A DNA stretch of 64,000 nt from Acanthosoma haemorrhoidale (lineage: Eukaryota; Arthropoda; Insecta; Hemiptera; Acanthosomatidae): the NCBI GenBank assembly GCA_930367205.1, contig OV884011.1, forward strand, positions 142,101,937 to 142,165,936, in the 5' to 3' direction. Of this stretch, positions 24,351 to 35,878 are shown piece after piece. Positions within the stretch are counted from its first letter, which is position 1. Each line of letters opens with the position of its first letter. The notes beneath the pieces are model-generated. The model was given only the letters and a program-made list of their open reading frames with translations. It searched no databases and was not told the DNA's origin. A program made the translations under genes and the position numbers.

Positions 24351-26159
24351 CCATTTTCTACCCTCATTTGATTTTATTTGTTGATATTTACTCTGATTGT
24401 AAATTTAGTAGGGGGGTGCAGTTAAGAAATTGCTCACTTGAAGTAAAATAAATATTTTTTGTTAAGGGAAACAGACCTAGGAGAATAAAGATGTATTATT
24501 ATTAACTTCCATTATCACTAATTAAAATTCTGTATAGATAAAAAAGTAAACGTAGCCATTGAGAATTATGAAGTAGTTTGTTCTGTTTTTTTTTTCTAAA
24601 TTTTACGTTAACTCCGTTTAATTGGCAAAAATTATTTATTTTTTATTTTTTACGCCGTTTTATTGGCGTAGAACATGTGTAAAATTGGGAATGATGCAAT
24701 CGTTGCGGTAGGCCGCATATGCGGTCAATTAACATAACCCGTTATCTTGCGATTGTATTTATGACTGGCTGTGACATTATCACGCAGTCTGTGAGTTATT
24801 GCCGCTGGAGGTGAGTGAATCTGAGTGGAGGTTCTGGCAGATGTGAACCATTTAAACCACTTCTGGTATTGGTCACTAACCGTATTGTATCGGTTATATT
24901 GCACCTTCGGCATGACGGATGGTCTGCAATTAGAAATCGTGATACTCCGCTAGGTTTTGAACCTAAACACGACAATTATATTATCAGTTCGTTATCAATG
25001 TGTTCTACTATTTGTCCGAAATTTTCAGCAAAATTCGAAAACAAACCCTTATTGGGATAGTTCAGAACGAAAATTGAAATTTATTTTACGGAATTGAAAA
25101 AGATCGAAACATATTAAATTACTTACTTTACGTTTCGCCATATATAAGAAAAAATATGAATCATAGCCATTTTTCACTGCACCTATCCAATTAAAAACAC
25201 TAATTAATTGTCATCACATATTTAGTCTGTAGTAGAGCTGGAGTACCGCAGCGTAGTTTCTTAGGTCCACTACTTTACTTACATGACACACACACCTCGT
25301 GTCTCCTCACAAGCACTTCATACATAAGACATAATAACGCGATATTATGCTATAAAAATGACCTTGAAGAGCGATTTAGAGATGTTAATAGTGATTAATA
25401 TGTAAGATATTACTTATTATATAAGAGCTACTCTGAATATAGTTCTTTAAATAAAATTAATGCTATTTCCAACAAGATGTATAAAACATCACGTAAAATA
25501 TGAATTAAATTGAATGGTGCTAATAAACAAAGCAAAAATACAAATGTATGATAAATGGAGATTCAAATTTAAGAGAATAAATTAGTTCGATGGCAAATTC
25601 TTGAAGCTATGTCTCCAAACAATTAATTCCTTATTGATTCATATTTATAATTTCTCGCTACAAAATTCACCATTTCCCTCGAAAAGATAGAGAATGGAAG
25701 ATCAATCGAATAAAGTTACAAAAGTTGTGTTCTATATCAATAATACTCTCTATAACCTTTTCAAACCCCTAAGAATGACTAGCTCAATGAATAGTGGGAC
25801 TTTCCGTTATTATTTTCTCATTGTTTATTTATTTATTATTTCCCTTAAATTTAACATTTCATAATTCTTGATTATCTATTTTTAAATTTTTTCTTTAATT
25901 TTATTTCGGAAAACATTTACTTTAGTTCCCTGATGTTGTGCCTAATATATTTGTACTAAATAAGTATTTAATATTATGCTGATGGTTCATTTTAATGACA
26001 CATATTTATTTATATATTTTAAAATAAACCCAATAAGTAATTGATTGTATATTTTTTGTCTTCTAGATAAATTTATTGGAACCTTTTTATTATTCTTGAT
26101 ATGATACCTTGTTATCAACAGGGAATAATTTTAATTTGCCTAATAAATACACGCATTTA
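24351..26159. other. Intronic DNA, no gene recognised
   Basis: AT-rich except for about 24660-25060, which has more even composition and overlapping open frames on both strands (24725-24913 minus, 24815-25060 plus) that I cannot assign. Confidence 0.4.
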
Positions 26160-27145
26160 CAATAGGTTCTTCGATGACAGTTCGTCTCCCTTGTATTCTA
26201 AATGCTTGAGTAACTTCTTTAAGAACTTCTACAGCACCAGCCTCAACCCAGCAAAAGCGCTAAAGGCTGCAGAAGGCGCCAGTCAGTTAATCACTGACAG
26301 GCTACAACCTGCCCACATTCAGGTATAAACCCAGCCAAGACGCAAGGGATCGTTTTCTCGTTCCAGCACGGGAAAAGATAGCTTCCACTCAGCTTCAACA
26401 TAGACGGGACTGATTGCAAACTTGCCAATATGCTACCTAAGCATCAACCTAGGCAGACACATGACGTTCGGCACATACCTGCAGAAGAAGCTGAAAAGAG
26501 TACGTAGGACTTACTACTCTCTCCAGCATCTCATCACAAGCCCGGCTATATCCCTGAGGCTGTTTGGAACTCCGCTTTTCCGTTTTCTCCACACCAGCAA
26601 CTAGACTCCAGAGCTTCCAGAACAACATCCTGCGCACGGCACTATGGCGTACCCCTTTTCGTGAAATGAAGGCTCCTGACATCCACGAAAAGCTCGAGGT
26701 CCCCACTATCACCGAAGCCATCAGAAGAAGACACATCGAATTCTTTGACTCGATGAAACTTGCCAAAACCCCCTATTCCAAGACTTGACACCCCCACCAC
26801 TATCGGCAAGATGGCAGCAACTCTCTAGATCTGGGAAAGCAGACCTAATGGTGGACATTATGGCCCTTGGCCAACCCACAACAAGCCTCTGACGGGCACC
26901 TATCACTGCTATCCAACTGAATGAGCTTCCACTACATGCCTAGAGAGACTCTAGGCTCAGCCTTCAGTGAACTCTCACCACTGCACCGCAACATTTCCAC
27001 CTCTACCGAGCCTTCCGACACTCCTCAATTCCCTCACTCCACCTTCAAACAAGTACTCCTAGTAAAAGAATCCGCTCACCCCAAACAAATTCCTTTATTT
27101 TCCCTTATCCATAATCTTAAAAATTTGAGAGCTAAAAAAAATGCC
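26160..27145 (+). mobile_element. LINE-B: reverse-transcriptase C-terminal fragment and 3' UTR
   Basis: A second non-LTR family. With frame changes the plus strand reads RFFDDSSSPLYS (the x-x-D-D catalytic box of reverse transcriptase), FKNFYSTSLNPA, an LNIDGTD-like segment, LGRHMTFGTYLQKKLKRVRR, LQSFQNNILRTALWRTPFR and a final EKLEVPTITEAIRRRHIEFF. This is the usual thumb and C-terminal order of jockey/R1-like RTs. Stops at 26326 and elsewhere, plus frameshifts, kill it. The 3' UTR (about 26780-27135) ends in ACTCCTAGTAAAAGAATCCG, CCTTTATTTTCCCTTATCC and GAGAGCTAAAAAAAA. This tail identifies the other LINE-B ends in the window. Confidence 0.85.
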
Positions 27146-28139
27146 CCAAAAACAACCCCTTTTTAACCTGAAAAGTAATAGTTTTCTTTCATTTCCTTGA
27201 GTGTAGAGCAGTGGGCGTACCCTGCCCTATAGGACTTTATGGCGATAACATTAACAAACAATCAACAACGAAAAACTGCTAGCTAGCTTAAGGGCGCGAA
27301 GTGTCGAAAAAAGTTACACCATTCGAAGGAAAAACGGGTATTCAAAGGTGAACCTAGACTGACTAAACCAAAAAGTAATTAGTAATTGGCTACATAAAAA
27401 AAATGATTGGCTCAAGTAAAGGTTGCAAAACATAATTGGGTAACTTTTTTTAATTGAAGTTATTTTTTTTGCTTCTTTACTTAAAACGAGAAATAATGGA
27501 AAATCGTGATATATGAGAAGTGTAAAAGGTCAAAAATCATTTTCACAGAAATACAAATTTATTTCCAACGGATAATTAATTCAGTAAAGGATCATTTCAA
27601 CCCCTTCTGCCTTCCCACCACTCTATCCATCCAAAAGGTATTCAGTACCCTCTTCCACTGTGGAGATTTTATTCACAATTTAAGGGATCTGCATTTTACT
27701 TGTAGAGTGTGTCACTAATTTTCGTTATTAATAGCTAATGAGGTAAATAGGGTAAGCTGTAACTTAATTATTTACTCAGAAAATTAATTTGATTTATTTA
27801 CTCGTTTGGAACCAAATCTAATACAACAATATCCACTTGCCATGCAAGTCATTCTGCAGTAAGTCACAAGCCAAAAAATGTTTTTTGTACAACTGAACAT
27901 TAATATGACATCATGCTCTTATGTGATAAGCATGATATAACTATCATATGTAATTTTTAGTGGAGTTTATGTGGTTTTAAATTTTAGGTAATCAGTTACG
28001 TACCTAAGTCATGTAGGCAACAAAAGTAATATGGTGTGGAATTCTTTTTTTCACTCTATGTAAAGGTTGCGCTATTAACATATTAAAATGTATGTGCAGT
28101 TGTGTTCTTATAAATTGTTATTCGTAGGTTATATTGATT
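27146..28139. other. Intronic DNA, nothing recognised
   Basis: AT-rich; no gene, repeat or strong structure identified. Confidence 0.4.
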
Positions 28140-28144
28140 ATGAT

Positions 28145-29040
28145 TGTTGAGGCCACCTCTTAATTACGAATAATTAAAAGTTACCCTCTTCTTGAATCAT
28201 ATTATATCTATTTATGTTTCCATATTTGTTGTTAATAAAGATTATGACGTCAGTGAAAGTAGGAGGAGGAGCTACTGGGATAAACAGCCACAGGTGGGGA
28301 CCCATCCCCACTTCCGCTGGCCACCTGGTGGGGGATGGGATAGCCCGGACCGGCTATATAAGCAGCGGATCTAGACAAAATTAGCATAACGAACAGGACC
28401 GTCACTTGGAACACTACTCTCTCCTCTCTCTCTGCACTCGCGCTTGCTGCTCTACTGAAACCATGGTCTTCTCATTCAACTACCTCTGCATCTCTCTCTC
28501 CTAACCTCGCTATGTTTTAGTCCGGCGTTGTCAGACCCAACACCTTCCTAGTGGAAATCTTTGCCTTCGTCTCGTTAAAACTACCACCTCCTTGGGAGAG
28601 ACCTCTCCCTCGCGGACGACGGTTGCCGTGGCCCTACAACTTTTACCTAGTAGCGTCTCCCACGGCAATCCAGTCTGCTTCTCTCCGGTTCACACTCGCC
28701 TTTGGGATCGGAACGGTTTTCGCTTACCCTTAGATACCGAGTGTGAATTCGTGGTCATTCCAAGACCACATAAACTACCTACAAACCTACCCTGTACCTC
28801 TTCTCCTGAACATAGTGCTTTGTCGGGGCACACACCTTCTAAAGATCTTATGGAGTCAGATCAAAGCGAATTACCGACTAGGCCGGCTGCCAGGGTGAAT
28901 TACCATAGGTCCACCCGCTCTATCTCTTTTTTGGCGCTCGCCGGACGGCGGCTAAGAGGTTGTAGTGACCCTAGCTCGCGGCGGGCGTCCTCTCCCCACT
29001 TTGGGGATACTCACTTATCTGAGCCCGACAATAATTACTA
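28145..29040 (+). mobile_element. Probable solo LTR of an LTR retrotransposon
   Basis: An 896-bp, markedly GC-richer block begins TGTTGAGGCC and is flanked on both sides by ATGAT (28140-28144 and 29041-29045), the 5-bp target duplication expected of Gypsy- or BEL-type elements. It carries promoter-like signals in order: AATAAA (28234-28239), a perfect CRE TGACGTCA (28245-28252), a TATA box TATATAAG (28355-28362), and a pyrimidine-rich, CTCTCT-containing leader. No gag-pol sequence adjoins it, so it would have arisen by LTR-LTR recombination. The right end is TTACTA rather than the canonical CA, which weakens the case. A plus-strand frame is open from 28505 to 29039. The alternative reading is a host promoter and first exon. 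Confidence 0.6.
28355..28362 (+). promoter_or_regulatory. TATA box within the LTR-like block
   Basis: TATATAAG preceded by the GC-rich CCCGGACCGGC and followed by GCAGCGG. A start site would be expected about 30 bp downstream, near 28385. A perfect CRE lies 103 bp upstream. Confidence 0.6.
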
Positions 29041-29045
29041 ATGAT

Positions 29046-31849
29046 TGTCTTCTGCATCTAATGTTTTATTTTTACAGGACTTTTTTTATGTTAGTAACTG
29101 AAGATGAAAGCTTAGAGCTGCTTCACAAAAGCCTTTTTATCAGTAAAGAGAGACCAACATTTTTTTATTCGAACTATGCTAATGTTTTCTTTCTTAGTTA
29201 GTATTTTGGTGTAAATCTTTTCTTTTTTCGAAGTTCATCGTTGATAATGTCACAGAATTGATGACCCTGCACTCGTCTCTTGAAAAAACAAAGAAAATTA
29301 TAGTATCTTCAAGGGTTTTTATTCCAAAAACTGAGTTCGTACTCAACCAGCCCGTATATCCGATTCATGACAGATTTAATGGTTTATATAATTTATTTAT
29401 GGAGACTGTAACTCCATAGAGAATAAGTATATTATAGAAAAATTGGAGACGATAGCATGTTTGGGGCAAGTTAGAACGGTTGGAAATCTATTAAGCTTGC
29501 CCGAGGGCTCGACCGAATTCACTTGGGGGCTATTAGCCTCACGTCACGTCCCCATCTCACATTACTTTAATCAGTCTTCTTTGTATACTGCACAGCAATT
29601 GTGATATTTTATACTTCCTGAATCACTTCTTGAAACCATACTACTAAGAAAAGTACAATTATAGCAACATTCTTCTTCAAATACCTAATACCTGAAAAAA
29701 CAACAAGGGTGTTTTTTTCTCATAGGTTGTCACTGTGCTATTAAAACCTTTTGTGTCTTCCAGAAGAGGGCTGTTAAATGTCATTTCATCCATGAAAAGC
29801 TGTCAAGCCGTCCTTGTATTCAATATGCATTATAAAAAAATAATCTTGTATGGTTGATTTAACATGGTATATGAGTATGGTTGAGTGAACGAGTTCATTC
29901 CTGCAGCATACATGAGCCCGACAATATCTGAACAAGAGCGATGAATTTAATATCACCCAGAGCTGCAGGAGGGAAGTAATTTTGTTTGGGTGGTAAGGAG
30001 CTCTGCGGTTGGTTTCTTTGACAGTTGGTGGAAGTTTTTATTATTAAGAGAGGGACTCATGGGGCTGAATAATTGGCAATGAGCTCGGTCCCGCAGCTGA
30101 ATTATGGGACCCGCCACTGAATTACGAGGGGGAGAAGATTTCAACTTTTCACAAGTCCTCTATTTTAACTCGGTCAATGTTGCGGAAAGCGACAATGCAC
30201 CCGTCACGGATCCAGAAAAGTTTTTAATATATGTACTTGAAAAAAAAATATAAGAGATCTCTCCAAAAATTATTCATCGACAATTGAATTGCAAACGATA
30301 ATCGTCAGATGCTTCATAACACGACAATATTAGTGGAAGTGAATGAAAATGCGCGAATTTCTTCGATGTGTCTTTTAAAATAAATATAAGAAACCAACCT
30401 CTTATCCAACTTACCAAGATATCATACTGGGGCAAGATGCTTAAAGACATAGCACTATGAAACTTTAACCGTTAGTAAAATTGATTAAAATTTAACATCT
30501 ACAGTTTAATTTTTAGCCCTGTAATATACACTTTTTTTTTGGGGGGGGGGGCTCTTTCTCTAGCTGCTCTTAACAGGTAGTCTTCTGTTTACAGTGGTTG
30601 TAACAGAGCTCATAGGCCCTTTACAAAATGGTTTTCCTTTCGTTTAAATTGGGAAAGGTGTCAGGTTGACATCGGGTGCGAATTTCCAGTTGAACCACAC
30701 TCTGTGCTATAGATACGCTGCTGTTTTTGTTAAGAAAGCTTATCGATGGAAGAAGAGGCATTGAGAGGTCGTTTTATTAGCTGTTGATGTACCTCGTGTC
30801 CGAGGTTTACACACGCAGTTAGTGAAAATTTCATCAATAACTAATCTCAAATACCAGTCAGGATGTTTTATTTCTCGTAACGTATAAAATATTCAGTGTT
30901 CGTTTATAAGAGTAAGAGTTATTTTTTGCTTATACAGTCCACTTTTTTCACCCGTGCTCACCAGGTATTTTCCGTTTATATTTTTAAACTGCTTCCAACT
31001 TTTATGATTTTTAGTATGTTTTTAGTTAATATGTTAATTCTTGTTTCTATCTTTAATATAGTTTTAGTTCACGTACATATTATTAGAGGGTGACTATTTG
31101 TATTTTAATAAAACATACATTATTAGCGGATGGTCTGAACATCATTTAATTCACGTACGAGTATGTTGTGTACATTTCCACCAAAGGGGTTCCTATTTTT
31201 TATCCACATGTGCATATGCTGTGCACATGATGAAGTCAAAATACAACTAAACATAATGAAGAGGACTATCCTTGTTAGTAAATAAAAATACCTATTTAAA
31301 AGCTGCAAAAAAATAATCAAGTTCACCTTCAATATTTAAAAAAAATTGCTCAGCGAGTATAAACAGCCTCTCAATAGCTCTGAACTCATAAACGATAAAT
31401 TTATTAAATTTGGAGGGTGCCGTGAAGGCTATATAATAAGCATTCAGAAGCCGGGGCCTTCGGAGCTCTATGTCTCCCAGCCGGGCTTAGAACCCTCCGC
31501 TTCATCACTGCCTCCACTTCATTAGAATAAAGTGAAAATTAATTCTCACAAGCGCTGGTGACGGGGGTACACTTTATGTAAATAAATTATTTTCCAGACA
31601 ATAAGGCTCCTTCAAGGCACAACTTCATTTATTTTATATATTTTTTTTATAACTTCCGTCTTGACGAAGAAGAAGAAAGAGTGTGTTAGGAATCGTCCTT
31701 TCCTTATTTTGTAATATATTTCTTCAAGACATTACCTATAAATGATTTATTAGGGAACACATATTGTTTTGTAAGACATTTATATGTATAAGTTATATTA
31801 TATAAGTATTATAAGCATATGTAAGATATTTATTTATATACAACACAAG
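29046..31849. other. Intronic DNA, no gene recognised
   Basis: Contains a T9-G11 homopolymer junction (30532-30551) and a 13-base match (TGAGCCCGACAAT, 29913-29925) to the right end of the LTR-like block. The minus-strand frame at 29953-30144 is unrecognised. A short GC-rich stretch lies at 31445-31510. Confidence 0.4.
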
Positions 31850-31892
31850 AATACAGGTCGAAAAACCTTACCCCAAAAGAGACATCGTCCAA

Positions 31893-32094
31893 TGCCATAA
31901 TTGCCAGGCATATGGGCACACACTCGTACTGCCACCACCCTCCCAGGAGTGTAAAGTGTAGTGGGCAGCACAAAAGCAAATTGTGCAAAAAACCCCTGAA
32001 ATCGCCTGCTGTGTGCGTGCTCTGCCAGCAAGACCATCCGGCCAACTACAAGGGCTGCGAGGCATATAAAATTCTCAAGTCCAGGAGCGAGTAA
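31893..32094 (+). pseudogene. LINE-A ORF1 (gag-like) zinc-knuckle fragment
   Basis: Two adjoining frames show three CCHC-type knuckles: CHNCQAYGHT (frame broken before its last Cys), SVKCSGQHKSKLC (C-x2-C-x3-H-x4-C with the first Cys now Ser), and CVLCQQDHPANYKGC (C-x2-C-x3-H-x6-C). This order, with the HPANYKGC box, is typical of the ORF1 nucleic-acid-binding protein of jockey-like LINEs, which packages element RNA. The rest of ORF1 continues in other frames to 32454, with a hydrophobic C-terminus ending SYLIPVKRNP. The N-terminal part is absent. Confidence 0.85.
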
Positions 32095-32454
32095 CGTCGT
32101 CGGCCAGAAGAAGAGAAGCCAGTGACAGGTATTTCAAGAAGCACCCCCCGCCAGAAATTTGAGGCCTTCAGTCTCTTTTTCTGATGCCGTTCGGAACAGA
32201 GAGCAGTCACACGCACTGCCCACTACTCGTCCGCAAGTTTCTCTTCCCCAGCATTCCGCTCATCCCGTCAACCAGCAAACCCAATCCCATCCTCAACCAC
32301 ACATCTCGCATATATACCTCCACCTTCAAGCTCTTCAGATCTCACAAGCCTATTAATATCATTCCTTACAGAATTCAGAACCCTAATTACCCCTCTCATT
32401 TCCCTTCTTACAAATATTGTTTCCTACCTTATCCCCGTTAAACGAAACCCATAA

Positions 32455-32976
32455 ATGGATCCTTCTGACTCCATATCCATTATCCTTTGGAATCCAAATT
32501 GTGTTCGCACCCACACTAACGAACTGACAGCACTACTCCACGACAAAAACATCGACGTAGCTCTTATTACTGAAACAATACTTACGAGTAAACGACCATT
32601 TACCGTTCGACAGTACTATACTTATCGAACTGATCACCCAGATGGAACAGCTCATGCAGGTACCGCTGTCATTGTCCGTAACTCCATATCTAACCACATA
32701 GTTCCATTAGTAGCACATGATTTCCTTCAATCCACTGCAGTGTCAATCACCACCTTCACTTTACCCCTTACACTAGCATCAGTGCACTGCCCTCCCAATA
32801 AACCCATTTCCGACTCCCAATTCATCTCCTTTCTAGACTCCATCGGACATCGTTTCCTTGTGGGTGGGGACTTTAATGCGAAGCACCAACACTGGGGGGT
32901 CAAGATCCACAAATACACGAGGACGTGCTTTGCTGTCTTCACTCACACGAAACCATTGCTCCACTATCACTTCTGA
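32455..32976 (+). pseudogene. LINE-A ORF2 N-terminus: apurinic-type endonuclease domain
   Basis: The 173-codon frame starts MDPSDSISIILWNPN and carries APE-type endonuclease motifs: the Asn of ILWNPN, the catalytic Glu of LITET (residue 40), and GGDFNAKHQHWG (Asp139 and Asn141). After the stop the domain continues in shifted frames with LDFFFYNSL and the final SDHSALL box (33095-33115). In jockey-clade LINEs this domain nicks target DNA to prime reverse transcription. A frameshift near 32890 after HWG, and the later deletions, make the copy inactive. The ATG directly abuts the ORF1 stop codon. Confidence 0.88.
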
Positions 32977-33119
32977 CACAGCCACCTATTGGCCATCTGA
33001 CCCCAACCGAATCCTGATATCCTTGACTTCTTTTTTTACAATAGTTTAGGAACACTAAACTATTCACTCACGCGCCTCGATGACCTCTTCTCTGACCATA
33101 GTGCTTTATTATTAACCAT

Positions 33120-34590
33120 TTCCCTAAGACCACTTCACAAACTGCCTCCTCCTTCATTTATTAGGGGCCCAGTTGACTGGGACCACTTCCGCCAGCTTCT
33201 TACAGAGTCTATAAACCTCAAATTGTCCCTGAAAACATGCCAAGACCTAGACGATGCAGTGCATTCCTTCACTACTCTGATCCAGGGGTCGGCTTGGGAG
33301 GCATCGTCACCCCATCGTCACCCAAAAATCCACAATCATAATCGTTTACCTCAGCATCTCAAAGATCTAATCAAATCCAAACGCCACTTTAGAACAATGT
33401 GGCAAATATCCCGGCATCCTGCTGATCACCGCTCGTACAATCATTTATAATTGTACTATCCGAACTACGCTCTTTCCTTTCCTCTGGAAACATTCCATTA
33501 TTGTCCGATTCACTAAACCCGGTAAACCACCAAATGACGCCTCATCTTACCGTCTGATTAGCCTACTCCCTATCCTCTCAAAAATATTTGAGAAACTCCT
33601 ACTAAAACGTCTACTTCCAATTGTTGAATCAAAGAACCTTTTTCCCACACACCAGTTTGGTTTCCGCCAACGGCATTCCACTGCTCAACAAGGCCTCCGC
33701 GTTGTTGATCACATCTCCTTAGCCCTTGAAACCAAACAGTATTGCACTGCTGCCTTTCTTGATATAGCTCAAGCTTTTGACAGGGTTTGCTCTACAAGCT
33801 CAAAAGACATTTACCACAGACCCTTTTCCTAATCCTACAGTCCTACCTTTTAAACCACTTCTTCCAAGTCCACTGTGGTTTAGAATACTCTAACTACTAT
33901 TCCATAAATGCAGGAGTTCCACAGGGCAGTGTCCTGGGCCCCATCCTCTATAACCTATACACCGCTGATGTCCCTTCTACTCCCAATACCTTCTTGGTCA
34001 CATTTGCAGATGACACTGCAGTCTTGTCATCCCACCCAGACCCCGACATAGCATCCCATAACATTCAAAAACACCTTGACGAGATCGAGTATTGGTGCAA
34101 TCAATAGCGGATGAAAGTTAATGAAGCCAAATGTTCCCACATCACCTTCACCCTTTGTCACAAGGCTTGTCCACTAGTTTATTTTAATTCTATTCCTCTC
34201 CCTGTATCCGAGACAGTACGGTACTTAGGCTTCCATCTCGACAAACGACTGACCTGGAACCCACATACGAGACTAAAAAGACAAGAACTAAACAGACGCC
34301 TTGGACAACTGTACAGACTACTTCCAAGGACATCCTATCACTCAATAGTAAATAAACTATTAATCTACAAAGTTAAACCAGTCTGGACATACGGAACATC
34401 AAGCGTATCCAATCCTTTCATTCAAAAGTCCTGAGAACAATAGTAAATGCCCCTTATTATGTCAGCAACAAACCCCTTTTACGACCTTAATATACCCTAC
34501 ATTCTAGAACTCATTCCTTCCAAGTTTATGAAATTCCACAGTAACCTTTCCAACCACCCTAATCCTGTAGCACAGTCATTGCACTGCATT
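33120..34590 (+). pseudogene. LINE-A ORF2 reverse-transcriptase region, internally deleted
   Basis: Fragments in order: PPPSFIRGPVDWDHFRQLL, SLKTCQDLDDAVHSF, the deletion junction, RLISLLPILSKIFEKL, FGFRQRHSTAQQGLR, FLDIAQAFDRV (motif A), GVPQGSVLGPILYNLYTAD (motif B), TFADDTAVLSS (motif C), then FHLDKRLTWNPHTRLK and YILELIPSKFMKF. Frame changes occur at the small deletions, and a TAG at 34106 replaces the Trp codon of the intact copy. Close similarity to 56840-58762 makes the damage easy to place. Confidence 0.9.
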
Positions 34591-34655
34591 TATCTTAATT
34601 ACGTATTGCCTAATAAGGCAGATTGTAATTATAGCACAATAAAGGAATATATATA

Positions 34656-35424
34656 TATGTATGTGATCTTATTTACTACCTTCGCCAAAACTTTAGTAAC
34701 CATTATTCTAGACGGCTATTTTTATCCTAAAAGTCCAAGGGCGTAGAGATATCGTTAAAATAAATTAAAATGTACATACATTACCTAAAAAATCCGATCC
34801 ACAGGTTTATTGGCGTGGGTGTAAATATATCAATGCGTAAATAAATACAAGAATAAATATTGCCCATTGAAAATAATGCTAAAACACAACTGAATGTTAA
34901 AAATTTACTCGCATACTATTGAATCTTATCTCCGAGACTTCATAACAGCTGAGCGAATTATTCACTAATGACATTCAATGCAAAAGGATTAATCTGTGTA
35001 AGAGACCTTGGGGGTAAAAATTAAATCAGAACATACGGTAAGAACTAACTATGGCTTACATCTACTTGTTGAATGATATAAATTATATATAAATGATCAA
35101 ATCTTCTGTTTTTGAATGATGGAAGTCACGTTATAATTGATTTAATTTAGTTCCTACGTAATTTTAACTTTAGTCTAATGACATCTTTAAAGTTTAAAGC
35201 AGTCAAACACGTAACTACCGAATAAATAAAACTTGTGGAGTGGCAACGGATTTTTTTGAGTAAATGGCTCAAAAATGGCAGCAATCCTTCAGCTTGATTA
35301 TTAATCCGTTCACTTGAATTCAAAAATAGAACCCAACTTTCGATATAGCTTAAAGCATGTAAAGTAGATTCAATCAACAGTAGACTTTACTGTATAGTAA
35401 ATATCTTCTTTTTTTTTTTTTAAA
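34656..35424. other. Intronic DNA, nothing recognised
   Basis: AT-rich spacer between two LINE-A copies of opposite orientation. Confidence 0.4.
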
Positions 35425-35878
35425 TTAAAACAATTTTTATTAAGATAAAATTACAATCTGCCTTTTATTAGGCAATAAGTAATTGAGATAAATGTTATCA
35501 TTCATACCATATTTACAATTCATCATTCACTCGCTCATTCATGCAATATTTACAAACCACCCAGAGGCCCCTCAAGTCCACATGGTTGTCACCTCTCTCG
35601 AGTGCGAAGGAGGGAGCGGAGTCTTGGGAAGTCCCCCACGCTCCTACGTCAGCCGCGTCACTGGATAAAAGCCAGCGGAGGCTGACCAAGAGCGCGAGAG
35701 CCACAAATGCTCAGGACATGATTTGAGAAACTGGCCATTGCCAGGACTCCCACTGTCACTTATTTATAGCAGGTCACGAGGCCACTGCCGATTTAGTCTC
35801 CGAGGAGGATTATAGGGATGAGTAATGCAGTGCAATGACTGTGCTAGGGAATTAAGGTGGTTGTATAGGTTAGCATTA
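35425..35878 (-). mobile_element. LINE-A 3' fragment, minus orientation
   Basis: Runs from the tail (TTTTATTAAGATAAAATTAC on the plus strand) through the full long-form 3' UTR, including the GC-rich block at about 35560-35730, to the ORF2 stop region and the codons for NHLNSLAQSLH-like sequence at about 35870. The open frames at 35513-35704 and 35541-35726 lie within this UTR and are not genes. Confidence 0.9.

Larger units (their letters stand above)
31850..34655 (+). mobile_element. LINE-A long copy: gag zinc knuckles, endonuclease, deleted RT, 3' end
   Basis: This is the most 5'-complete LINE-A copy. It opens in ORF1 with a CHNCQAYGHT zinc-knuckle remnant, a frameshift, then a knuckle-containing frame (31912-32094). 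ORF1's last codons end in a TAA at 32452-32454, directly followed by the ATG of ORF2 (32455). ORF2 has an endonuclease domain (32455-32976 and on), then reverse transcriptase. Relative to the 56710 copy, about 450 bp are missing near 33449 (palm N-terminus), plus about 13 bp near 33789, about 30 bp near 34397, and most of the 3' UTR near 34590. It ends CACAATAAAGGAATATATAT. It is a non-functional jockey-clade element. Confidence 0.92.

Noticed and set aside
26449..26906. Minus-strand frames of 105 and 61 codons
   Set aside because: Antisense to the LINE-B reverse-transcriptase fragment, which explains their amino-acid-like composition.
31830..32065. Three overlapping minus-strand frames of 65-71 codons
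   Set aside because: Antisense to the LINE-A ORF1 zinc-knuckle region; Trp/Gly-rich because the sense strand codes for Cys/His/Pro.
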